A stretch of DNA of 64,000 nt from Ursus arctos (lineage: Eukaryota; Chordata; Mammalia; Carnivora; Ursidae): the NCBI RefSeq assembly GCF_023065955.2, contig NW_026623067.1, positions 59,156,444 to 59,220,443 on the forward strand, written 5' to 3'. The position numbers and the translations under genes were made by a program. Below, piece by piece: positions 11,901-24,600 of the stretch. The notes under the pieces are model-generated. The model made no database searches, was not told where the DNA came from, and saw only the letters and a list, made by a program, of their open reading frames with translations. Within the stretch, counting starts at the first letter, position 1; every line of letters starts with the position of its first letter.

Positions 11901-14900
11901 AATAGACCTAGGGACATCATACCACTTCTCATAAAAGCCTGTACAGGGCATACATACAGGTAGATGCTTTCCAATTACTACTTTCATTCCCTGCCACCCT
12001 CTCTCCAATCACATAACCATAGAAATCTACACTATAAACTTGAACTTGTTTACACAGCCAACACTCTTACAGACTGATGTCCTTAAATTAGTGCGCGTTA
12101 AGTTTCAGAAAGTCTGAATCCCTCTGAAATGGCCAAATTCTGTGCGTAGGTACATATTTTTCTGAGGAAAAGCTCCATGTTCTCATTAGTTTCAAAGAAG
12201 CCCACGACTCAAAGTAGGCGAGACACTTCTGTTACAGAACTTTTCCAATCGTATCCCTGTTCTCGCCAACTTTTAACTTTAGTAAATACTTACAGTCTAC
12301 CATATACTAGAAACTGTTCCATATGCTTTATCAATATTAACTCACTTGATTCTTGTAACAATCCAGTGAGATAGGTCCTATTCTCTGCATTTTACAGGTG
12401 AGAGGTTAAATAACTTGGAAGAGCTGGGATCCAGGCAGTACACAGACCATGCTCATAATCACTATTAATGCATCTCCAACTGAGAGATATGAAAAGTGAT
12501 AATGTCCTACTTAAAGGATTAAAGTCCATTCCTGCCTGCCATTTTGCACAATGCTCACCCGTATTTTAGAGGATTTATTACTAAGTACAAAGCTGTTAGT
12601 GACAAGAGAAGTAAAACGATGACCTGTCTTCACAGCCAGAAAGTATTTTGAGCTTATTAAAAATCTTGAAAAGTAGTATAAACGTATTTACAGAAAATTT
12701 ATCAAACACCCTCACTATACTGCTTTTTTTATTTTTTTTAACCAAGACAACATGATAAACACTTGTACTTTTATACAGCAAAAAAGCCAGACATTCTACC
12801 TCCATCTGTAAACATAGGAGGTTACAAAAGATAATGACAGGGGTGCCTGGGTGGCTCAGTCGTTGAGCGTCTGCCTTCAGGTCAGGGCGTGATCCCAGGG
12901 TCCTGGGATCGAGCCCCACATCAGGCTCCCTGCTCTGCTGGGAGCCTGCTTCTTCCTCTCCCAGTCCCCCTGCTTGTGTTCCCTCTCTTGCTGGCTGTCT
13001 CTCTCTCTGTCAAATAAATAAATAAAATCTTAAAAAAAAAAAAAAGACATTGACAAATATACCTTTCAAATAAAATTTCATATAGCTCTATATTATTTAC
13101 AATTATATCCTTCACCAATGTTATTTAAAAAATGGTGATTCATGAAACAAGACCTATCTGCCTGTTTTCTCAAGGCTGTAAGATTTAAATCTATTACTTG
13201 CATACTCACAGAAATTCATAGTTGCGCTCTTCGGGTGAAGGCAAGTACATGGTAATAGCATCTAACAAGGGCTGAACCCCTTTGTTTTTCAGGGCACTTC
13301 CACAAAGCACAGGCACTGCTGTCTGAGCCAGTGTTACTCTGTGTATTGCAGTCTGTAGCTATAAAGCAGAGATGTAAGCATTCCGTGTGCAGTATACTGG
13401 CCATCATTTTTTAAGGCCTTTATTATTATTTTTTTAATAACATTAATCACTACTTGGTACCTTTGATATATGTTTAAAGGTTTAATGTCTGTCTCCCCAC
13501 CCATCATAATATAAAATCCATATAAGCATTATAACAAATCCCATAAAAACACTGCTGAATCCCCAGAAACCAGAAAAGTACTTAAAATAAGCAGGTGTTC
13601 AAAAATATTTCTCAAATGAATATACTTTGAACTGACCAGAAATTAAAAACATAAATATGAATTACAATTTTTCCAAGGAATTAGACCCACACCAAATCAA
13701 ATACAAAGGAAAATGAGAAATCAAAGTAGAAATCAAATTTGAAAGATCTCAAGCCAAGAAAAGGTTGTGTGTACTTGTAAGCTACTGGTAAGAGACATGG
13801 TGGGTCAATTTTAGATTATAAACTCTTTGCAAACAGAAATCATGTGACTATAGGGCACAATAAACATCACATCTAACATTCGAATACTAAACAATAAAAA
13901 ATTTCAATAATTACGGCATTTCATTCAAAATAAAAATACTTTTTTTCCATTTCTAACTCCAAAGGCTCAAAATTAATCTAGAGACTCGTGTTTTTCTTAA
14001 TTCTTTTGTGAAAAATAACTAGGTAAATTTGCTGGGCTCATTCTGGACCCCATTTATAAATACTCCCACCTAAAAACACTTTACTTGCGGGCGGGTTCAG
14101 TTGGTGGCGCATTCAACTCCTGACCTCAGGTTCCTAATTCAAGCCCTATGTTGGGCATAGAGCTTACTTAAAAGCAAATAAACAAAAAAACAACTTTACT
14201 TAGTAACTCTTGTTTCATAAAGAAAACTAAAGATTAAGTTTGCCAAATTCATGGGGGAAGGTCTCTGGTAGAAAATAACAGAAATGCTTTGAAGAAATCT
14301 GTCTTAATTCAATTACTATAACTATTTAAAACATGCCTATTCTCTGGCTTAATATATTTGAAAAGAAAACAAAAAAATAAAGACCTGTAATGAGCTTCCA
14401 AGAAAAATTAAATCATATTCAGAAAAAATGTGAGAAAAATAATCATTGCAGCAGTCTACAAAACCAATAAATTTTTGAAACAAAATTTCTACCTATAATT
14501 TCCCTAAACTACTCAGAAAAATGATCACAATGAAAATGCTGCAAAGGAATAATTAACTTATGCTGACTCAACAGCAGTAAAAAAGATTCAATTTCTGATT
14601 TTATAAAGCACATATGACAATAGTAAAGCACTACCATTATTTAAGTACTTGTATTAATAGTGACTTTACCTTACTGTTCTCCTAATTTAGTCAGCCTATT
14701 CAAATGCTATGCAAAGTCAAAAAAAACAAAACACCTGAGGCAGAGAAATCAAACCACATCCTATTAATAAAACTTCATCAAAGTAAATGAATAATAAAAT
14801 TTACCTTTTCAGCTGGTAGCAAATCAAAATTTTCACTAAATTCTCCTAAAACCAAGTCAGCAAATTCATCATCCAAATCCGCAACCTATAAAGAAAGGTT

Positions 14901-15623
14901 TTAGTTCTATCACTTGCTTTTGTCACAATTGTTAAGTCCAAATACCATAAACGTACATTATCCAAATATTTCAAGACAGCTACATGATCTGTCTTATCCA
15001 GGCCAAGGAACTCTCCACATTTTCTCAAGAGATAGTGTTTCTTTCAAAGGAAAGGAGAAGGGATTGAAAACTGAAGATAGGCTATTATGAGTTCCCTATA
15101 TTCACGGGAAGCAATAGCCAGATAAAGTATCTCAATAAAGTGCTATCTACTCAGAGCGCTCAAAAGAAATAAGATACACAATTTATAGCCAGTGATAATA
15201 TATATAAGGGATTGCTATTTTTAGATGAATTCGTAAGTCTTAGTTCATAAAAAGTTTCACTTGGTATTCCTTTCACATTATGAATGTTCACCAGATCTCC
15301 TAAGACTCCAACTGAAGTAATCACTGTAATCCTGCCCTGAAGGAACAGATTTAAGTTGGGGGTCACAAAGGCACCACTTCAGCAATAAAAATGCAATTAT
15401 CTAATTCATATTCTTTTCTTAATCATCTACCTGTATGAAACAGAATTCAGCTGACAAATTAAATAAAAATCTCAAAAGCGGTACCTGGGTGGCTCAGTTG
15501 GTTAGCATTTCCTTCAGCTCAGGTCATGATCCCAGGGTCCTGGGATCGAGTCCCAAGTTGGGCCCCCTTCTCAGTGGGGAGTCTGCTTCTCCCCCTTCCC
15601 CCATCCCTGCTCCTAATCTCTAA

Positions 15624-15662
<39 letters not shown>

Positions 15663-18600
15663 AAATCTAAAAAAAAAAAAAGGTTTCAAAAGTTTATGAA
15701 AGTACAAGGGAGCAAAATAATCCAAATGGGGGAGAAAAACACACTCCTAACCACTAACTATTGTAGAAACATACCTAACCATTCTCCTGAAAAGAAGTAT
15801 ATATGACTCCAGCTTCTGAAGTCAAACTGCCTGGAAATAGCTCCACTACTAACTAACGTTCAAAAATTTAGGTCAAGTTCCATCACCTCTTTTTACCTTG
15901 GTTACTCACGGAGATAATACTAGTACCTACCTCACAGGGGGAGGATTAAATAACCAATTCAAATCATGCTTCTAGGATGTACAGTAAGTACGCAGTAAGT
16001 GTAATTATCACTATTCACCTTCAGAACACAGGAAGTTGATTCTAGTCCACACTAATCTTATTCTCCAAAAAAATTTAATTGTGTAAAATCTAACATGAAC
16101 ATAAAATTTGCCATCTTAACCATTTGTAACTGAACAGCTGGGTAGCGTTAAGTAGGTTCACACTGTTGTAAAACTAATCTCCAGAACTTTCTCAATCTCA
16201 CAAAATTTCTACCATGCAAAAAACTCTTCCTCACTCTCCTCTCAGCCCTTGGCAACCATGATTCTACCTCTGTCTCTACAAACGTGACTACTCTAAATAC
16301 CTCATATAAGTGGCATCAGTACAGTATTTGTTTTTGTGATTGGCTTATTTCAATTGGCATAATGTCCTCAAGGTTCATCCACATCGTCGCATGTGTCAGA
16401 ATGCCCTTCCTTTTTAAGGCTGAATAATATTCCATTATATGTATACACTGTATTTTACCTACTCCTCTTGTAGGTGAACACTTGGGTTGCTTCCACCTTT
16501 TGGTCATTATGAATAATGCTGTTATGAACAAGGACATGCATTTATCTCTTCAAGACCCTGCTTTCAGTTCTTTTGGATGTACATCCAGAAGCAGAATTGC
16601 TAGATAATATGGTAATTCTATTTTCAATTTTCTGAGGAACCACCACACTGTTTCCCACAGTGGCTGCATCATTTTCATTCCTACCAATAGTACACAAAGG
16701 TTACAGTTTCTCCACATCTTTGCCAACACTTGTTTTCTGGTTTGTGGGGGAGGTTTGTGGGGTTTTTTTGATAGTAGTTATCCTAACGGGTGTGATGTGG
16801 TCTTATTTTTATATATTCCTTGGGGGGATATTCCTTGTAATTAGCACTTTATTATTTTGTACAGATAGTCTCGGATTTTCTTTATTTTCATTATATACCA
16901 TCACATCCTAAGACATGCATAAGACAACAAAAAAACTTCAAAGGGGAACCAATTATTTACCCAATTATTGATTAATAAATGTCAATTCCACTTTTACTCG
17001 GTTTAGGGCCTCCCAAATTAAAGAAGTGGTACAGGGAAGTGGGTAAGAGCTCTATCTCCAAGTGAAGACAGACCTGGGCTCAGATTTCCACCTCTGCTAC
17101 TTTTTAGCGTATCACAAGTTATTTAAGGATTCTAAGCTTCTGTTTCCCCACCAGTAAAACAAGGATAATATAAGTTGTTGTGAGGATTAAGTAATATATG
17201 TAAAGCACTTAAACTAGATCATCGTGGGTCCTCAGTAACTGTTACCCAATAATAAAAATAACAATCAACATACTGTTAATGATAAAGATGATGATTCCTA
17301 TGTAGTATAATGGAGAATAATACTGCAAAAATAAATTCATACAAAAGATAAATGAAAAAAATGATGAGAGGATCTATTTTGAACAGTTTAGAAGTAAAAA
17401 AATCAAATGGTTCGGACTTAAATCTTTTTCTCTACAAGATTCAGAGACTTTATTTAAGGCATATTTTACTTATTAATCTATATATGAACAGTACTATATA
17501 AATATTCTAAATATTAATGATCTTACTATTTTCCATTGAAACTTTGAGGGTGAGGGCGCCTGAGTGGCTCAGTAGGTTAAGCGTCTGCCTTCGGCTCAGG
17601 TCACAATCCCAGGGTCCTGGGATCAAGCCCCAAGTCGGGCTCCCAGCTCAGTGGGAAGTCTGCTTCTCTCTCTCCCCTCTGTCCTTCCCCCTGCTTGGGC
17701 TCTTTCTGTCTCTCTTTCAAATAAATAAAATCTTAAAAAAAAAAAAAACAACTTTGAGGGTGGAAGAGGTCCAGAGTTCTCTATTAAACTATAAAATTAA
17801 TGGTTTTAAACTTTTCTAAGTTAATGTGACATTTGACTAAGTAAAAGATGTACATACCATACCCTTTGACCCAGCAATTCCATTCCCTGGTGTAACCCTA
17901 AACAAATTCTTACACATATACACAAGGAGATATATACAAAGATGTTCACATCAACACTGTTTCTAAGAGCAAAAAAGAAGACATAGGGGCGCCTGGGTAG
18001 CGCAGTCGTTAAAGCGTCTGCCTTCGGCTCAGGGCGTGATCCCGGTGTACCGGGATCGAGTCCCACATCGGGCTCCTCCGCTATGAGCCTGCTTCTTCCT
18101 CTCCCACTCCCCTGCTGTGTTCCCTCTCTCACTGGCTGTCTCTATCTCTGTCAAATAAATAAATAAAATCTTTAAAAAAAAAAAAAAAAAAAAAGAAGAC
18201 ATAATCTCAAAGTGCATCCACAGAAGAAGAGACAATAAACTGTGGTATAACAATACTGGCACATTATACAAGATTGAAAGTGAAGCATAACCACACATAA
18301 CAGGAATGAATCTGCAACAAAATGTTACAAAATACAAATAATTATCATTCCATTTATGTAAAGTTCAAAAACATGGAAAAAGAAGTCCTTCATGAACCCA
18401 CACATTTGTAGCGAAGTATAAAGCAAAGCAAACGAAGGCAAAACACTACAGTCAGGACAGTGGTGGTGGGAGGTGTAAATGATTAGTGGAAAAGAGAGAG
18501 AGATAAACAGTAAATGGCACACAGAGATTCAAGAAATCTGCTAATATTCTCTTTCTTAGTCTGAGTGGTGCAAACATTGGTGTTCATTCTATTACTCATT

Positions 18601-21600
18601 ACACTTGACCTATTCCAGATACAATTTTATAAAAATTTCGTAACTTATAAAATATTTTTTAAAAAGTTTCTAAATACTTATGCGAATGTAAACTCCACAT
18701 ATTTATTTTACCTGTTCAATTAAGTCATTCCTTGCTTCAGTTGTCTCCTTCAGCAATTCAGCATCACTCATTTCCAAGAGGGGTTTCCTCTCAAAGTCTT
18801 TTCCATCCTCTGATTGACGATTCCAAAGAAGTTTTTCTTTACTTACAACATCCACAACGCCTTTGAAAGCTTTGCCTTCACCAAGTGGTAACTGCAAGTC
18901 AGAGTGAGATTAACTTTGTTCAATGACCACTCAATTACAACTGAATCGTTGATAAAGCTTATCTTTCCCTACTTTCTCCCAAATGTCTATTATCATTATT
19001 ACCATAGTCTATATCTATTTTTATTTGTATGCCAAGTTTTTCAAAAAAGATTTGAGATAGTTTTAGAAATACATAAGTCACAATAAAATAAACTGATGAG
19101 GAAATCTGAAGGTTTTTTTTTTTTTTTTTTAAGAGAAAGAGAGAAAGAAATAGAGCAGGTGAACACAGGCATGTGCCAGCACATAGGAAGGGGCAGAGCG
19201 AGAGAATCTTAAGCAGGCTCCCCCATGATCCCACGACCCTGAGATCATGACCTGACCCAGAATCAAGAGTCAGACTGATGGGGCCGCCTGGGTGGCACAG
19301 CGGTTAAGCGTCTGCCTTCGGCTCAGGGCGTGATCCCGGCATTACGGGATCGAGCCCCACATCAGGCTCTTCCGCTGTGAGCCTGCTTCTTTCTCTCCCA
19401 CTCCCCCTGCTTGTGTTCCCTCTCTCGCTGGCTGTCTCTATCTCTGTCGAATAAATAAATAAAATCTTAAAAAAAAAAAAAAAAGAGTCAGACTGACGAA
19501 TGAGCCACTTAGGTGCCCCTGGAGTTGTTGCTATTAATCAACCAAATATCAACCAACCTGTAAAAGCAAAGGCTTTGCCTTCAACTTCTCTCTGATGCTT
19601 TCAACAGCATACTTAAAACTGCAGAAAGCAAAATAAGAGTTAAAAATGTTAAGATTCTTAAACCAGGTTTAAGAACGTTCCCTAAAATTACAACCCTTTT
19701 TACTCTCTCTAATGTTCACCATTTAACAGTTTTCCATAGGACAATAAATTTTCAATGTCAATTTCATATAACAGTGCTTGAGATCTACCACAACCCTGCC
19801 ACAAAGGTATCTAGAGTAGTATTATTGTAAACGTCACTTACCTATAGTCTGAAATTAAGATTAAATAAACTGATCAAGGCCACTGATAATAAGTTGCAGT
19901 TATGAGATTCAAATGCATGATTTGTGATTATGATTTAAGGATTCTTTCTTCTAACTACATGTGCTATCACACACAACTCCCATCTTTTTCCCAAAAGGCA
20001 GCCTAATTTTTCCATACCTTTTTAATAGACATTCTTAGTATCATGTTATGAGCTTTAGAATTACTGTAGAAAATTACATAAACAGAGAGCATACTGTGTG
20101 GTTTTAGTAGAGGGATAGTTTATGTTTTGTTTTTGCCACTCTCACACCACAGACCAGGATCTCTCTCTCCTTATCACATTACCCCAAAATCCTTTATATT
20201 CTTGATTCTCTGAATTCTGTTCTCAGAACCATGGTTCCATTTTGGATTACCATTCTGTGAGTCTTTGAGCATTAATACCACATCTTAGTACTAACTTTTT
20301 TGCCCTCTATGCAGGTCTTAAAACATTTACATTCTCTCCCAGTTCCCTCTGAGTGAGAGCAATTAGCCAGTAGCTAAAGGAAATCAGGGGACAGGAAACA
20401 ATCATCTACCCTCCACTTTTAGCAATGGTGGGGAGCACCATAGCCTTCAGCAATATAGGGATTATTTCATACTGCTCTAGACAGAACCAGTGGAATCAGC
20501 AAGACATCACTCTGTCAGGATTCTAGAAAACAGGATACAGTCTCTCTGCATTGGATACATGATAATTCATCACCTATCAGCTCTCTATTAATCCTACATT
20601 GTTATTCAACCTAGGAACTACCTGCTTTGAAACTTTTTAATGGGATTGAATTGAGATTCCATGGAATATTTATACTCTATAGGGAATAGCTGTTTGTAAA
20701 TTTAAGTTATAGTCCATTAAAGCTCAAATTGTATTTCTACTTTAGTATGTGAAGAAAAAAAAAAAAACACTTAAAATACCTTGCTCCAGTTTTGTCCATT
20801 TTGTTTAAAAAACAGATTCGAGGTATCTTGTGTTTATCAGCTTGCCTCCATACTGTGACAGTTTGTGCCTAAGACAAAGACAAAGGAAAAAAAAACTCAG
20901 ACAAAAATAACATGTTACTACGTACAGAATAAACAGATCTAAAAAGCTATTATAACATGGAATTTGGCCCTGTTCTAGCACAGAATTAATGCTACTGCAC
21001 TTACACTTCTAGAGTCACTCTTCTGCTGGTAAGTTAACAGAGTTAAGAATGTAATGAAGGGTGATGAACAGTGTGCTTCAAACTGAGAATACTACTTTGG
21101 GTGACTTAGGTTGCCACACAAAGAGAACAAACACCTGGAAGGTACTGAGAGCCATGTAAAGAAGCCTTCGTCAAGAATTAGAAGATGCGGGGCCCGAGTG
21201 GCTCAGTTAGTTAAGGGTTTGCCTTGGCTCAAGTCATGATCCTAGAATCCTGGGATTGAGCCCCACGTTGGGCTCTCTGCTCAACTGGGAGCCTGCTTCT
21301 CCCTCTGCCTCTGCCCTTCACCCCACTCATGTTCTCTTTCTCTTGCTCTCTCGCTCAAATAAAATTTTTTTAAAAATTTAAAAAAGAAAAGAATTAGAAG
21401 ACGTAATTTTTGTCCGGCTTCACTTTACCTAATACAGTTCACACAATACTGAACTCCTAAGTTTGCTGACCTGTGAAATATGGACTTCTGCCTTAATTCA
21501 TATAGTTGTGATGTTAAAAGAACAGGAGCGCACTACCAAAATGCTATTGCGATAAAAAAATTTTATTATGAACATTTGAATGTTGATGTAAACTGAAGAG

Positions 21601-24600
21601 GATTTAAAGGAGAAAAAAAAGCCAATAACTATTTCTAAGTAGCAATTCTCATATGCTTTTTTGACTACTTTTAATTCTACTTTTTATACATATTTCAATA
21701 GCTCCAGTCTGTTACAGTATCTATGTCTATCAGAGTCCCAAAGCCCTGAAGCCCTAAAAAGCTTAATGTAATGACATTACCTAAAACAGAAGCCACTTTA
21801 TAATTTTATTAAGTAAAATTTATATAGAATAAAAACACTCGTCTTAAGTGTACAGTGAGTTCTGATAACCATATACACTTGCATATATTCCCCATCCCCC
21901 ATAAACAACCTGTTCTCATATTTGTCACCACAGATTCATTCTGCCTATTTTTGAATCTCATATAAATAGCATGGATTCTTTTCCTCAACATAAAGTTTCT
22001 GATATTCATTCATGTTGTTGGGTATACTGGCTCACTTTCTTTTTTTCTTTCTTTTTTTGGCTAAACTCCTTTGTATAAATGTGCCAGCTGGTTTTTCTAT
22101 CCACCTGTGAATGAGCAATTAGATTATTTCTAGTTTAGGGCTAGTATGAATTTAGCTGCTATAAACATTTTGAACAAGTCTTTAGGGGACAAATGTTCTC
22201 ATTCCACTGGATAAAGAGTTCCAGTTGTTCCACATCCTCAAACAGTATTTGCCATCATTCTTCTTAATTTTAGCCATTCCTGTGGGTATGAAATAGTCTG
22301 TTTGTAATTTTAATTTGCATTTCCCTGATAACCAATGAGACTGACCATCTTTTCACGTGCTCACTGGACCAATTCATATATCTTTCTTGGTGAAGTATCC
22401 ACTCAAGTCCTTTGCCCATTTTTTTTATTGGGTTGTTAGTTTTTATCATTGATTTGTAGTTCTTTACATATTCTGGATACAAGTCCTTGATCATACACAT
22501 GCACTGTAAAAATTTCAGCACATACTTCCTAAAACAATATTTCCCTGCACAATCAATAGTGTTAATGCACTCTGGAAACTTAACATTCATACAATATTTT
22601 ATCTAATATAACAAATTATACATATTATATATAAATACAATTATATATATATAATAATAAATTCAGTGTGCTTAGGTACATAGATATTTATTGTACTATT
22701 CTTTCACCTTTTCTATAGATTTGAGATTTTTCCAAATGACAAGTTGTTGGGGGAGAATAATATATATAGTTATATATATATGTGTGTGCAGGTAGTTACT
22801 AGGTTGAATAACAATGTAGGGTTAATAGAGAGCTGATAGGTGATGAATCATCATGTATCTAATGCAAATAATAAAATAAAGAATAAGTATATATAAATAT
22901 ATATATAAAATAATATATATATATATATATATATTATTCCCCCCCCCAACAACTTGTCATTTGGAAAAATCTCAAATCTATAAAAAAAAAGGTGAAAGAG
23001 TAGTACAAATATCTATGTACCCTTCACCTAGATTCACCAAATGTGAACACCTTGCCACACTTGCCTTTTTTTCTTCAAACATGTGCGTGTACACACATTA
23101 TACGTGTGGCTATGGGAACGTGCCATTGGGATCTACTACGAAGAGCATAATTAACTGACAGCGCCAACAGGTGCTCATCTTGTCTACTGCCATGGTCTCT
23201 CAAGGCCCAGCTAATGGCTGAGTACAGCAGAAATACTAACGTAGGTTATTCTTCTAAGACTTGTGGGACTTCTCCAACAGGTGACTTTGGCTTGAGGACT
23301 CCCCATCAGCTTTGCCAAACCTCTTTCGGAACTATGCTGTAGTCTGAGATTCTTCCTACCCAATTCTTCTTTTATCCTTTCCTTGATAGCCAGATGTCAG
23401 ACCTGCCCTGTGGTCGGACTGTTCTCTCCCACTGCTCTCTTTTCTTCTCTATTCTTCACAGGTATTTCCCCCAATAAATCTCCTATACATCTAACCCCAT
23501 CGTGGCATCTACTGGTCAAAGTACACAAACTGTAACAACATACGTGTATGTGTGTGTAGGAGGTAAAGCACTAGAGCAAGAGGCACATATCATGACACTT
23601 CAATCCTAAATACTTCAGCCTGTACTTCCTAAACATAAGAACATTGTCCTACGTAACTATTTTCAAAGATCCCATCTCAGAAAAATTCAAGCTGACACAA
23701 TACTTTTTTCTAATAACATATAGTCTATATTAAAATTTTTCTAGATTTCCTAATGATGTCTTTTTTAACTTTTTGTTTTTAGATCCAGAATCCTGCTAAA
23801 GATCATATTACTTTAGTTTTCTGGTATCTTTAGAATTGTTTAAACTAAAATAGTACCTCAACTTTTGACTTAAAATCACTCATTTTCCTTACATTTACAT
23901 TTCTTTTCAATTTCTGAAAAGCCCCAGGCATTTGTTTTGCAGAATGTCTTTCAATTTACATTCATCAGACTGTCTTCTCATGATCAGACTGGGGCCAAAC
24001 ATTCTGCCAGGAATAAAACATTGGTACTGCTGTGTCCTTCTTAGTGCATATTAGGAAGCCCGTGCTGTCAATTTGTACCCTTTGGAGCCTGTTAATTTTG
24101 ATCAATTAAGGTATCACTTTTAGTAAAATTTTAAGATTAGGAGAACTGAAGATGATTCTTTATTCAACACTGAGCCAATCTTGAGATTATAAGACAAATG
24201 GGGATACCAATTAAAGAGTGCATAACTGACCCCAGTGTAATTTATTATAAATCTGTTTTTAAGATTTACTCAAGAATTTAATATATATTAACTGTTGGGA
24301 GATAATTCTTCATGGGTCTTTCACCTGTCTACATATTTTGTTAGGAGAGGCAGTGACCGTCTTTGTTCTGGACTATGTTTTCAAAGATACTGATATAATC
24401 AATAGTTTCAAAAGACAGAGACAGTGTCTCCTTCTGGATCAAAAGGCAGGTCTGCTTATAACCCTGGAAGATAATGTCTCTTTTCAGAGCAAACAGCAGG
24501 GATACTTACTGCCCACTATAAAATATATGTGTTTTCTTTTTTTTTTTATTAAAGATTTTATTTATTTATTCGACAGAGATAGAGACAGCCAGTGAGAGAG

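Larger units (their letters stand above)
22676..23020. repeat. Imperfect palindrome, ~90-bp arms
   Basis: Left arm 22676-22764 and right arm about 22931-23020 are reverse complements over GTACATAGATATTT, TTCTTTCACCTTTT, ATAGATTTGAGATTTTTCCA, AATGACAAGTTGTTGG and AATAATATATAT, with small indels. The loop of about 165 bases holds the inverted 79-bp copy and (TA)n. Confidence 0.92.

Noticed and set aside
14846..15028. Minus frame containing [15 protein letters not shown]
   Set aside because: It overlaps the acceptor tract and first bases of GFM2 exon 11 in another frame. Chance reading of intron.
15160..15366. Minus frame with [20 protein letters not shown]
   Set aside because: It caught the eye as protein-like but has no splice context, no continuation on either side and no family I can defend.
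22270..22590. 106-codon minus frame
   Set aside because: Part of an old reverse-strand L1 fragment and the adjoining AT-rich DNA.
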